The position numbers were made by a program, and so were the translations under genes. This document shows positions 1 to 5,183 of a DNA stretch of 25,968 bases, piece after piece. The stretch spans positions 1 to 25,968 of IMG/VR virus record IMGVR_UViG_3300009002_000037; one strand, 5' to 3'. This DNA comes from a virus. The stretch's first letter is position 1. Every line of letters starts with the position of its first letter. The notes under the pieces were generated by a model. That model ran no database searches and was not told where the DNA came from. It was given only the letters and a program-made list of their open reading frames with translations.

Positions 1-44
1 CTTGTTCCATAGACAATGATGATTGTGAAGCGTGCGGTAGCTAA
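1..44 (+). CDS. 3' end of an upstream gene (partial)
   Basis: The frame from base 3 is open from the window edge to a TAA at 42-44 and encodes a Cys/Asp-rich tail ending CEACGS. The next ATG follows directly after the stop (TAAATG), as expected for adjacent phage genes. Only 13 codons are visible, so no family can be named and the frame could be open by chance. Confidence 0.35.
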   Translation, partial: CSIDNDDCEACGS

Positions 45-131
45 ATGATTAACGAGAGCTTCCTGCGTGAGTGGAGCATAAACAAAGCCCTACCGATACT
101 TTTAATACCTTATGGGATAGGCGTTAATTGA
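45..131 (+). CDS. tiny ORF, 28 aa, unknown
   Basis: The ATG abuts the TAA of the preceding frame and the ORF ends at TGA. The predicted peptide begins MINESFLREW and continues with a hydrophobic stretch (ALPILLIPYGIGV), so it could be a short membrane peptide. Support rests only on stop-start coupling and co-orientation with the early genes. It is not recognised, and it may be chance. Confidence 0.25.
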   Translation: MINESFLREWSINKALPILLIPYGIGVN

Positions 132-147
132 AGTAGGCAGTCAGCGT

Positions 148-172
148 CAAAAGTGGGTATTCCCCACTCTTG
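148..172 (+). other. stem-loop between tiny ORFs
   Basis: An inverted repeat pairs 148-157 with 163-172 (10 positions, one mismatch) around the 5-nt loop 158-162. The GTGGG/CCCAC core is GC-rich for this genome. No T-run follows on the + strand, so this is more likely an mRNA structure, such as a processing or stabilising hairpin before the next ORF, than an intrinsic terminator. Confidence 0.4.
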
Positions 173-200
173 GCTTTGATTAAAAGCAAAACAAAGTACA

Positions 201-284
201 ATGATTGGAAATATTTTTATTATATTAGCAACAATAACTTCATTTTGGGTTGTTATAGATTCATTTTCAACTAAAGAAAAATAA
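201..284 (+). CDS. tiny membrane peptide, 27 aa
   Basis: ATG at 201 and TAA at 282-284, two bases before the next gene's ATG at 287. Residues 2-20 are almost entirely hydrophobic (MIGNIFIILATITSFWVVI), followed by a short charged tail ending KEK, which suggests a single-pass N-out/C-in or N-in micro-membrane protein. The upstream leader is A-rich (AAAAGCAAAACAAAG), matching the A-rich initiation regions seen elsewhere here. No family was recognised. The position, tight spacing and membrane-like composition support a real gene, but its size limits certainty. Confidence 0.45.
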   Translation: MIGNIFIILATITSFWVVIDSFSTKEK

Positions 285-286
285 AT

Positions 287-616
287 ATGCAGATAGCAGA
301 GGAAGCATTAAAAGTTCTTAGGGAGTCCCAAACAACTTCCGATGAAAACAACTATATGCACGCATACTCTAGTATGACTGTAGAGGTTTCAAAAATGAGA
401 GACGAATTAAACACCAAAGCAGGGATGATTGCTAACGATGTTTATGATTCTAAATTAAAAAGAGTTGAAGACTTAGATAAATGTTTGTTGTTATTCAACG
501 AGTGTTATTTTAAAATGATGTACTACAAGCAGGAAATGGTTGCTAATAAGTCAAAGTTGGTTAGCAAAGAACTTGAGTTTGTTAATTTTGTTACAAAACA
601 TATAGATAGTGAGTAG
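287..616 (+). CDS. hypothetical helical protein, 109 aa
   Basis: An ORF with ATG start, two bases after the tiny membrane peptide and overlapping the following GTG-start gene by 8 bases, so it sits in a tight rightward operon. The sequence is rich in Glu, Lys, Leu and Met, with spaced hydrophobic residues typical of long amphipathic helices or a coiled coil. No signal peptide or membrane segment is seen. I do not recognise the family. Its position beside a MazG-like protein and a DNA nuclease fits an early, non-structural role, but that is context only. Confidence 0.7.
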   Translation: MQIAEEALKVLRESQTTSDENNYMHAYSSMTVEVSKMRDELNTKAGMIANDVYDSKLKRVEDLDKCLLLFNECYFKMMYYKQEMVANKSKLVSKELEFVNFVTKHIDSE

Positions 617-923
617 TATAGAATATAAAGTTTGCACTAAGATTACACAGCGAGCTGAGCTAGGTAAAGAAAAGTACGGAACAACTATGGAGAGGAGTGA
701 TTTAAGTAGCTTAGAGTGGCTTATACACGCTCAAGAGGAAGCTATGGACTTATCCGTATACCTTGAAAAGTTAATAGGACTTGAACAAGAATTGTTATTA
801 GCAAAAAAACTTATAGATGAGGAACAGAAGAAAAAGCCCTGTGAGAACTGCCGCTGTAAAGGCGGGATTCCGAAGTGGACTAGAACATCGAGTTTGGAAG
901 AACTTGATTCAGAGAAAGGTTAA
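609..923 (+). CDS. MazG-like helical protein, putative
   Basis: A 104-aa ORF with GTG start at 609. Residues about 13-57 have the pattern RAELGKEKYG, then a DL..EWL.HAQEEAMDL..YLEKL helix. This recurs in small phage proteins usually classed as MazG-like or all-alpha NTP pyrophosphohydrolase-like; the EE and D in the second helix would be metal-ligand candidates. The assignment comes from the motif alone. The C-terminal 35 residues (with a CENCRCKGG Cys cluster) lie in DNA that also encodes the start of the next gene in another frame, a 107-base overlap. A nucleotide-pool role (clearing non-canonical NTPs) is inferred from the family. Confidence 0.6.
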   Translation: MSSIEYKVCTKITQRAELGKEKYGTTMERSDLSSLEWLIHAQEEAMDLSVYLEKLIGLEQELLLAKKLIDEEQKKKPCENCRCKGGIPKWTRTSSLEELDSEKG

Positions 924-1233
924 AGGTGCTGCCTACGAGCCTATAAAGATTTCATACGTAATCCCCCTGAGTGAACACTCTTATACCCCCGATATAGTAT
1001 TAGCCAATGGTATTATATTGGAGGTTAAGGGTCGTTTAGTCAAAGCAGATAGGGATAAACATTTGTTAATCAAGGAACAATACCCCGATATAGACCTTAG
1101 ATTTGTATTTCAGAACGCAAATAATAAGATTAGAAAAGGTAGTCAAACCACTTACGCTCAATGGTGTGAAAAAAATGACATAAAATGGTGCGAAAAACTA
1201 GTGCCTGATAGTTGGCTTAAAGAGAAAAAGTAG
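817..1233 (+). CDS. T7 endonuclease I-type Holliday junction resolvase
   Basis: A 138-aa protein close to phage T7 gp3 in length and sequence pattern: FRSGLE at 18-23, YTPDI at 56-60, NGIILEVKG at 64-72, then a KHLLIKEQYP segment, a KGS..TYA.WCEK segment and a terminal W near the C-terminus. The four T7 catalytic residues (Glu20, Asp55, Glu65, Lys67) have counterparts at Glu23, Asp59, Glu69 and Lys71, with the D-to-E and E-to-K spacing identical. It is expected to act as a dimer that cleaves four-way and branched DNA before packaging. The ATG at 817 is used; GTG at 841 is an alternative start that would reduce the overlap with the upstream gene. Confidence 0.93.
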   Translation: MRNRRKSPVRTAAVKAGFRSGLEHRVWKNLIQRKVKGAAYEPIKISYVIPLSEHSYTPDIVLANGIILEVKGRLVKADRDKHLLIKEQYPDIDLRFVFQNANNKIRKGSQTTYAQWCEKNDIKWCEKLVPDSWLKEKK

Positions 1234-1241
1234 TATATTTG
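1212..1241 (+). promoter_or_regulatory. Bacteroidota-type promoter
   Basis: TTG at 1212-1214 and TATATTTG (TAnnTTTG) at 1234-1241 are separated by 19 bases, the canonical Bacteroidota -33/-7 spacing. The promoter overlaps the end of the resolvase gene. Transcription would begin near 1245-1250 and soon meet the hairpin-T8 terminator at 1290-1321. Confidence 0.65.
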
Positions 1242-1244
1242 AAT

Positions 1245-1321
1245 ATTCCCTGTTTATCTCTGCATTGTTTGTTTGGTTAGAGACTTGGTAGCCCTTGCAT
1301 TTGCAGGGGTTGCTTTTTTTT
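1245..1321 (+). ncRNA. candidate small RNA (promoter to terminator, ~75 nt)
   Basis: A promoter-like element at 1212-1241 and an intrinsic terminator at 1290-1321 bracket about 75 bases without a convincing ORF. A short transcript is therefore predicted. It could be a stand-alone small RNA or an attenuated leader for the phosphoesterase gene at 1336. Apart from the terminator hairpin I see no recognised RNA family. The start point is inferred from the promoter. Confidence 0.3.
1290..1321 (+). terminator. intrinsic terminator
   Basis: A nine-pair stem (1290-1298 with 1303-1311, including two G-T pairs) has the loop ATTT and is followed by GC and eight Ts (1314-1321). It would end transcripts from the early genes upstream. 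The TTG of the next promoter lies inside the hairpin. Confidence 0.8.
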
Positions 1322-1331
1322 ACTATATTTG
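1300..1331 (+). promoter_or_regulatory. promoter embedded in terminator, leaderless start
   Basis: TTTG at 1300-1303 (in the terminator loop and 3' arm) and TATATTTG at 1324-1331 are 20 bases apart. Four bases after the final G comes the ATG of the phosphoesterase (1336), so the predicted transcript starts at or within a base or two of the start codon. The same TATATTTG-N4-ATG layout occurs before the protease gene. Confidence 0.65.
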
Positions 1332-1335
1332 TCTC

Positions 1336-2067
1336 ATGGAAAAACAATATAGACCTCGATTATCTGAATTTGAATGGAGTTTAGTTCAAAAAGCTAGAGA
1401 GTCAGAATCCCCATCAACAGGAAACGTCTTAGTTATAGGCGATATTCACGAACCTTTTTGTCTTGACGGCTATTTAGAACATTGTAAAGAGCAGATGCGA
1501 AAGTATCAATGCTCTGAAGTGGTGTTTATAGGCGATATAATAGACTCTCACTACTCTAGCTTTCATAGGCAAGACCCTGACGGTTACGGAGCAGGAGAAG
1601 AGCTAGAAAGAGCTATAGACAAGATACAAGCGTGGTATAACGCTTTTCCGATAGCTAAAGTTTGTATAGGAAATCACGATGCAATCGTTAGACGCAAGGC
1701 TTTTGATAGCGGAGTATCTAAAGTTTGGATACGGGATTTCGATGAAGTTTTAGGCGTTGAAGGTTGGGATTTTAAGGAGCATCACAAAATAGGTGGAGTT
1801 CTTTATGTTCACGGAACAGGAACTTCAGGTCGTAACGCTGCAGCAGGAAAATCTTTACAGTTTGGTTGCCCCGTAGTTCAAGGGCACATACACACCGAAG
1901 CCTCAGTTATTTATAACGGAGGACATTGGGGTATGCAAGTAGGGTGTGGAGTTGATAGAGACTCTTATGCTATGGCTTACGCAAAGCACTTCGCTAAGTC
2001 TTATAAGTTGGCTTGTGGAGTTGTATTGAACAACGGAACACTACCAATAGTAATTCCTTTTACTTAG
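1336..2067 (+). CDS. calcineurin-like metallophosphoesterase
   Basis: A 243-aa protein with the full binuclear-metal phosphoesterase signature: GDIH (35-38), GDIID (66-70), GNHD (112-115), the lone His in YVHG (159) and GHIH (183-186). The family hydrolyses phosphomono- or diesters; the substrate cannot be read from sequence. Start: the frame stays open upstream to a TTG at 1273, but that would translate through a terminator. ATG 1336 follows a TATATTTG promoter by four bases and is preferred. It converges with the lysis gene at 2060-2341, overlapping it by 8 bases tail to tail, with no terminator between them. Possible roles include nucleotide or nucleic-acid end processing in early infection (inference). 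Confidence 0.88.
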   Translation: MEKQYRPRLSEFEWSLVQKARESESPSTGNVLVIGDIHEPFCLDGYLEHCKEQMRKYQCSEVVFIGDIIDSHYSSFHRQDPDGYGAGEELERAIDKIQAWYNAFPIAKVCIGNHDAIVRRKAFDSGVSKVWIRDFDEVLGVEGWDFKEHHKIGGVLYVHGTGTSGRNAAAGKSLQFGCPVVQGHIHTEASVIYNGGHWGMQVGCGVDRDSYAMAYAKHFAKSYKLACGVVLNNGTLPIVIPFT

Positions 2068-2341
2068 AATCAGGAGCGTAAACGGTTAAAGTCGCTAAAG
2101 CAAACATAACTAAATGTTGCCAAGTGACTTCCCCTGCGACTTCAGTTTGATGTACAGCAGCTATAGCTATAACACCACCTATAGTTCGCTTACTAGACCA
2201 CTTACCGTTTTTATCTCTAAACATTTTAGGGACAATAAACGACATAATCTTAGCCCCTGTAGTAATTAAAGGATTAATCATAGGTTTAACGTCTTTTAAC
2301 TCCTCTTCTTTTAGCTTTCTATTCTTCCTTCTTAGACCCAT
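2060..2341 (-). CDS. small membrane protein, candidate holin or spanin-like
   Basis: A 93-aa protein with a Lys/Arg-rich N-terminus (residues 1-20), a central amphipathic part, then two hydrophobic segments at about 52-66 (TIGGVIAIAAV) and 75-88 (LVMFALATLTVYA). Basic N-terminus plus C-terminal membrane segments, and its place as the last late gene after an endolysin and a short holin-like gene, suggest a lysis role. It overlaps the previous gene by 23 bases in another frame. I recognise no specific holin family, so the call rests on topology and context. Confidence 0.6.
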   Translation of the reverse strand: MGLRRKNRKLKEEELKDVKPMINPLITTGAKIMSFIVPKMFRDKNGKWSSKRTIGGVIAIAAVHQTEVAGEVTWQHLVMFALATLTVYAPDSK

Positions 2342-2498
2342 AGTTCGGGATTAAAAATTCAAATACCTTATCTATCTTACCGAAGATAGCGTCATCTTTT
2401 ACGTTAGGGGTTAGCCTTACAAATACTTTTGCAGCAGCCATTAACCCAACTAATACAGCTACAATATCTGCTCCGTTCTGTGAAATGTACTCAATCAT
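2319..2498 (-). CDS. short holin-like membrane protein, 59 aa
   Basis: An ORF with ATG at 2498 and TAG at 2319-2321. Residues 8-27 are hydrophobic (GADIVAVLVGLMAAAKVFV), followed by R.TP...KDDAIFGKI and a FEFLIPN tail. This layout (one membrane segment, then an LTP..KDD motif) is familiar from small holin-like proteins next to endolysins in Bacteroidota and marine phages. It lies 6 bases after the endolysin gene. The motif is recalled from general knowledge; no search was possible. Confidence 0.65.
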   Translation of the reverse strand: MIEYISQNGADIVAVLVGLMAAAKVFVRLTPNVKDDAIFGKIDKVFEFLIPNYGSKKEE

Positions 2499-2504
2499 TT
2501 TTTC

Positions 2505-2906
2505 TTAAATTATAGTTATGTAAAATGAATCAGGAAGTACAGACAATAATGAGTCCATAGTATCCCTACTAGAAGTGACGTCTAGTTCTCCGTCTTTGTT
2601 TATATCAGCGTAAGCCTTTCCAACAGCAATACAACCTCTTAATTGAGAATGATAATTAGCTGCGTGTATAAGGATATAATCCCTGCCTTCGACATCTTCA
2701 ATTATAAAATGCTCTCCGTGTTTAGCTGAGAATCTTATATTTACAAGATACTCCCCTCTAGGAATGCAAGACACATTTGTCTTATTTTCTTTCCAAGAAA
2801 GCTCTAGGGTTTTACAAGAGAAACACTCTTTAATTTCATCGTGAATCGTTAGCTTTCCTAACGTCTCTTTCCCTGTATCTACTAGTCTATTTAAAACTAC
2901 TTTCAT
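2505..2906 (-). CDS. DUF5675-type cell wall hydrolase (candidate endolysin)
   Basis: A 133-aa protein matching the DUF5675 pattern: TLGKL near 15-19, C..LE at 31-35, SCIPRGEY at 46-53, ILIHAANY at 78-85 and GCIAVG at 91-96. His81 and Cys92, eleven residues apart, mimic the His...Cys catalytic arrangement of L,D-transpeptidase-like folds, so cleavage or remodelling of peptidoglycan peptide links is a reasonable inference. There is no signal peptide, which fits export through a holin encoded just downstream. The family is small and common in Bacteroidota phages. It begins inside a 28-codon ORF that overlaps it by 20 bases. Confidence 0.75.
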   Translation of the reverse strand: MKVVLNRLVDTGKETLGKLTIHDEIKECFSCKTLELSWKENKTNVSCIPRGEYLVNIRFSAKHGEHFIIEDVEGRDYILIHAANYHSQLRGCIAVGKAYADINKDGELDVTSSRDTMDSLLSVLPDSFYITII

Positions 2907-2973
2907 CTCTATTTGTTAAGGCTTCTCCCATTTCAGCTATTAGCCTAGTTAAACTTCTAAAAAAACGCTTCAT
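2887..2973 (-). CDS. tiny basic ORF, 28 aa
   Basis: The ATG at 2973 overlaps the stop of the previous gene by one base (TAATG). The ORF ends at TAG 2887-2889, 20 bases inside the endolysin gene. The peptide begins MKRFFRSLTRLIAEMGEAL and may form a short amphipathic helix. It fills what would otherwise be a 66-base gap in a gap-free operon. Coupled start and position are the only support. Confidence 0.4.
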   Translation of the reverse strand: MKRFFRSLTRLIAEMGEALTNRDESSFK

Positions 2974-3221
2974 TACTTAGCTCTGTTTACTTTTTTAGCA
3001 ACCTTCTTACTGTAAGAAGCTTTTTGTTTTCCTTTAGCAGTTGCTTTCTTTTTTTTCTTATTTTCTGCAGCTTTTTGAGCAGGCGTAAGAGACTCTCTAA
3101 CACTCTTTGGTAAGTATCTGCCTCTTTTACTTTTAGGTTTCTTCTTATCCTTCTCTGAGATGTAATCCCAATCCTGATTAGTCCATTTCTTGAGACTTTT
3201 TTGAGGTTTCTTAGTAGCCAT
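2973..3221 (-). CDS. Lys-rich small protein, 82 aa
   Basis: A strongly basic, low-complexity protein with KKW..QDWDYIS near the N-terminus, GRYLPK..RESLTPAQ in the middle and a Lys/Ala tail (SKKVAKKVNRAK). The QDW...RYLP...LTPAQ pattern resembles small conserved proteins I know from marine phages, function unknown. Its ATG overlaps the upstream gene's stop by one base (TAATG), so the two are likely coupled. The charge suggests DNA or RNA contact, for example packaging-associated condensation, but this is inference. Late-block position favours virion or assembly use. Confidence 0.75.
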   Translation of the reverse strand: MATKKPQKSLKKWTNQDWDYISEKDKKKPKSKRGRYLPKSVRESLTPAQKAAENKKKKKATAKGKQKASYSKKVAKKVNRAK

Positions 3222-3406
3222 TATTTATATCCTCCTCCTGCTTTTTTATATTCGTTAGCTAATAGTTGGGCTTTTCTTGCAGACCATTGACCTGCTCCAC
3301 CGCCTTTAGTTCCTGCTTTTATCTTATTAAATAAACGCTTTCTCATGGTTGGTTTAGTGTAGTTACCTGAACTATTAACCGTGCTTTTCTTTTTCTTTAC
3401 AGCCAT
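3221..3406 (-). CDS. Lys/Gly-rich small protein, 61 aa
   Basis: A basic 61-aa protein with a clear motif: KPTMRKRLFNKIKAGTKGG, then GAGQWSARKAQLLA.EYK..GGGYK. The KxG..GG..GQWSARK..LL...YK pattern is a recurrent conserved hypothetical in marine phages as I recall; no function is known to me. It begins 4 bases after the preceding gene and its stop overlaps the next ATG by one base. Its grouping with two other basic proteins suggests a shared nucleic acid-related role (inference). Confidence 0.75.
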   Translation of the reverse strand: MAVKKKKSTVNSSGNYTKPTMRKRLFNKIKAGTKGGGAGQWSARKAQLLANEYKKAGGGYK

Positions 3407-3409
3407 AAT

Positions 3410-3691
3410 TTACCACTTTACTTTATCAGCCCAATAAGCAGCAGACATTTTGCCTTTAGCAATATTCTTTCCGTGACGAGCCTTAAATGATTTGCGTTTA
3501 GCTTTCATTTTATCAGACTCTCCTTTCTTTGGCTTTCCCGCAGTACTTGCGCCTTGTTCTCCAAATCGAATAGTCTTTATCTTGTCTCCTTCTTTAGCCA
3601 CAACAACGTGTGATTTCTTAGGATGACCAGGGGTTCGCTTAGGTTTGTTAAACCCTGTAACACCCGCTTTTTTTAGTCTAGAGTCTTTCAT
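3410..3691 (-). CDS. conserved basic protein, 93 aa
   Basis: It has an N-terminal KDSRLKKAGV..FNKPKRTPGHPKKSH segment, a short strand pair (VVVAKEGDKIKTIRFGEQG) and a C-terminal RHGKNIAKGKMSAAYWADKVKW segment. The VVVAKEGDK..TIRFG and K.MSAAYWA.KVKW parts are familiar from many marine phage genomes, where they are hypothetical. His, Lys and aromatic spacing could suggest a small nucleic acid-binding fold. It follows the beta-rich virion protein by one base and leads the Lys-rich cassette. Function unknown. Confidence 0.75.
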   Translation of the reverse strand: MKDSRLKKAGVTGFNKPKRTPGHPKKSHVVVAKEGDKIKTIRFGEQGASTAGKPKKGESDKMKAKRKSFKARHGKNIAKGKMSAAYWADKVKW

Positions 3692-3692
3692 A

Positions 3693-4421
3693 TTAACTTG
3701 CTGTCCAATTAGCAGAACGTTTAGTTCCGATTAAAGTTGCTTGTATATTTATAATCTCGCTACCTGATGCGCTATCGTTTTTTAACATAATCCAAACCAT
3801 TTTGTTAGCCTCAACTTTACCTGCTAAACTAAAACCAAAATTATAGTTAGTATTTGTTGCCGCTATATTAATAACTTGAGAACCTATTAAAGTCATATTT
3901 TGAGCATAAAGATTTGAGCCATCATCTTGGTCTGAATAATAAGCGTGAACACTAATATTACCCGTACTGCTAGAGTTTTTAACAAATCCTCTAACAGTTA
4001 AATTATGTGCATCGTAAGGTAATCTAATAGCATTGTGAGAATAAGCCGCATCTATATTGTTTACGTTTGTAGTAAAAGAACTCCAAGAGTGATACATATA
4101 CCCATAAGTAGTGCTTCCATAATAAAATCTAATTGTACTACTAGCGACTATCCTTCCCGACCTTTGAGCTATTACTTGAACGGGGCTATCGTCAGCAACA
4201 ATAAAGCAAGACTTAACTAATGTGTGTAGAAAGGCTCTTAAATTAGAAAGAGTTACTCCGCCTTTTTTATTTGTCTTAAATTTATCTTCAATAAAATGAA
4301 GTAAATTATCTCTATCAAATTGTTGATTACCTGTTAGTGCGGCAGAATCATTGCTTCTAGCTTGACCTTGAAAAGCCAAACCATAAGACGCTGCTGAGTC
4401 TGTATAATTATCCGTAGGCAT
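3693..4421 (-). CDS. beta-rich virion-associated protein, 242 aa
   Basis: Residues 1-75 are polar, with a helical element (FDRDNLLHFIEDKF, then GGVTLSNLRAFLHTLVKS) that could be a virion anchor. Residues 80-242 are rich in Ser, Thr, Asn, Val and Ile with alternating hydrophobics, as in a beta sandwich or jelly roll. No catalytic motif is seen. Similar two-part proteins occur among head or tail appendage proteins of environmental phages, so a receptor-binding, decoration or short fibre role is plausible. It is late-expressed, 5 bases after a small membrane protein and next to head-tail genes. Family not identified. Confidence 0.65.
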   Translation of the reverse strand: MPTDNYTDSAASYGLAFQGQARSNDSAALTGNQQFDRDNLLHFIEDKFKTNKKGGVTLSNLRAFLHTLVKSCFIVADDSPVQVIAQRSGRIVASSTIRFYYGSTTYGYMYHSWSSFTTNVNNIDAAYSHNAIRLPYDAHNLTVRGFVKNSSSTGNISVHAYYSDQDDGSNLYAQNMTLIGSQVINIAATNTNYNFGFSLAGKVEANKMVWIMLKNDSASGSEIINIQATLIGTKRSANWTAS

Positions 4422-4425
4422 ATTT

Positions 4426-4602
4426 TTATTTCTCTTTAGTTAGTGTTTGATATATTCTAACAGAAGTATATGCTACAGCAACCACTAAAGATAGTATTCT
4501 AAGAGTTTGCTCGACCTCCGCCATAGTTGAAACCATTACAGCCCCACCATTAACAGCAGTAACTTCTATTGAGTCTTTTATTTTAGCTATAGTATCGTTC
4601 AT
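4426..4602 (-). CDS. small single-pass membrane protein, 58 aa
   Basis: ATG at 4602 lies 20 bases inside the connector gene; stop TAA at 4426-4428. Residues 29-34 (AEVEQT) lead into a hydrophobic span at about 35-50 (LRILSLVVAVAYTSVRIY) and a short charged tail. One membrane segment in a late gene could mean an accessory holin or a virion-associated membrane peptide. A coupled start and near-zero spacing to the next gene (ATG 4421) support a real gene. No family recognised. Confidence 0.65.
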   Translation of the reverse strand: MNDTIAKIKDSIEVTAVNGGAVMVSTMAEVEQTLRILSLVVAVAYTSVRIYQTLTKEK

Positions 4603-5182
4603 CTTTATTTCTTATGGAGTCATATCTGTTTATTTTATTCCCATAAGCTAGAATACCTCCAAGCCTAGTAACGTTATCTCCGTCTATGTGTCTATCGTTA
4701 TTTGCGTGGTCGTAATTAGGAAACTCTCCGTCATTGTCAGAATCCTCTATCCACTCAATCATATCTTTAACTAAAATTTCTGCTTTTCTAAAAGTGTCAG
4801 ACTTTAATATTGATAATTCACTAGATTCTACAGGGTCGCTCCAATCATCATCATTAGTAACAACGCCTGATGAAGTTGTGTTAAACTGAATGTCATTTAA
4901 AACTTCGTATTTAACAAAAAAAGCTAAAGCAGGCTTTATATAATCATCTAGTAGTATATTTTCATTAGCACTTAGCGTGTAACTTGAATTACTAGTATTG
5001 CCTTGTCTTAACTTTCCCCAAAAATAATCTCCTAACCTTTGTTTTAAGTGAGTAATCTCAGCTATAAGAATAACGTCTGACTCTATTAGTGATTGGTCTA
5101 AGTTATCGTTAGCCATAGCCTTATTAACAACCTCTTCCGCTGTTATTAGATTATTGTATTGTCTATAATTTACAACAGCCAT
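4583..5182 (-). CDS. head-tail connector (adaptor)-like protein
   Basis: A 199-aa, mostly helical protein: helices with AEEVVNKAMAND and ILIAEITHLKQRLGDYFWGKL, a central YIKPALAFFVKYEVLNDIQF helix, then a loop with SSGVV..DDDWS and a SDTFRKAEILVKDMIEWI helix. This pattern (LG..y...L...Y..P.L....kyevl...n..sSGV) matches the head-completion/adaptor proteins that follow portal genes in Bacteroidota phages as I know them (DUF6712-like). It starts one base after the portal stop (TAA-T-ATG). Expected to sit in the ring joining portal to tail. Name inferred from pattern and position. Confidence 0.65.
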   Translation of the reverse strand: MAVVNYRQYNNLITAEEVVNKAMANDNLDQSLIESDVILIAEITHLKQRLGDYFWGKLRQGNTSNSSYTLSANENILLDDYIKPALAFFVKYEVLNDIQFNTTSSGVVTNDDDWSDPVESSELSILKSDTFRKAEILVKDMIEWIEDSDNDGEFPNYDHANNDRHIDGDNVTRLGGILAYGNKINRYDSIRNKDERYYS

Positions 5183-5183
5183 A

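Noticed and set aside
1273-1335. Upstream TTG start for the phosphoesterase
   Set aside because: The extra 21 codons run through a terminator and promoter and read as a hydrophobic artefact; ATG 1336 sits at conserved spacing after TATATTTG.
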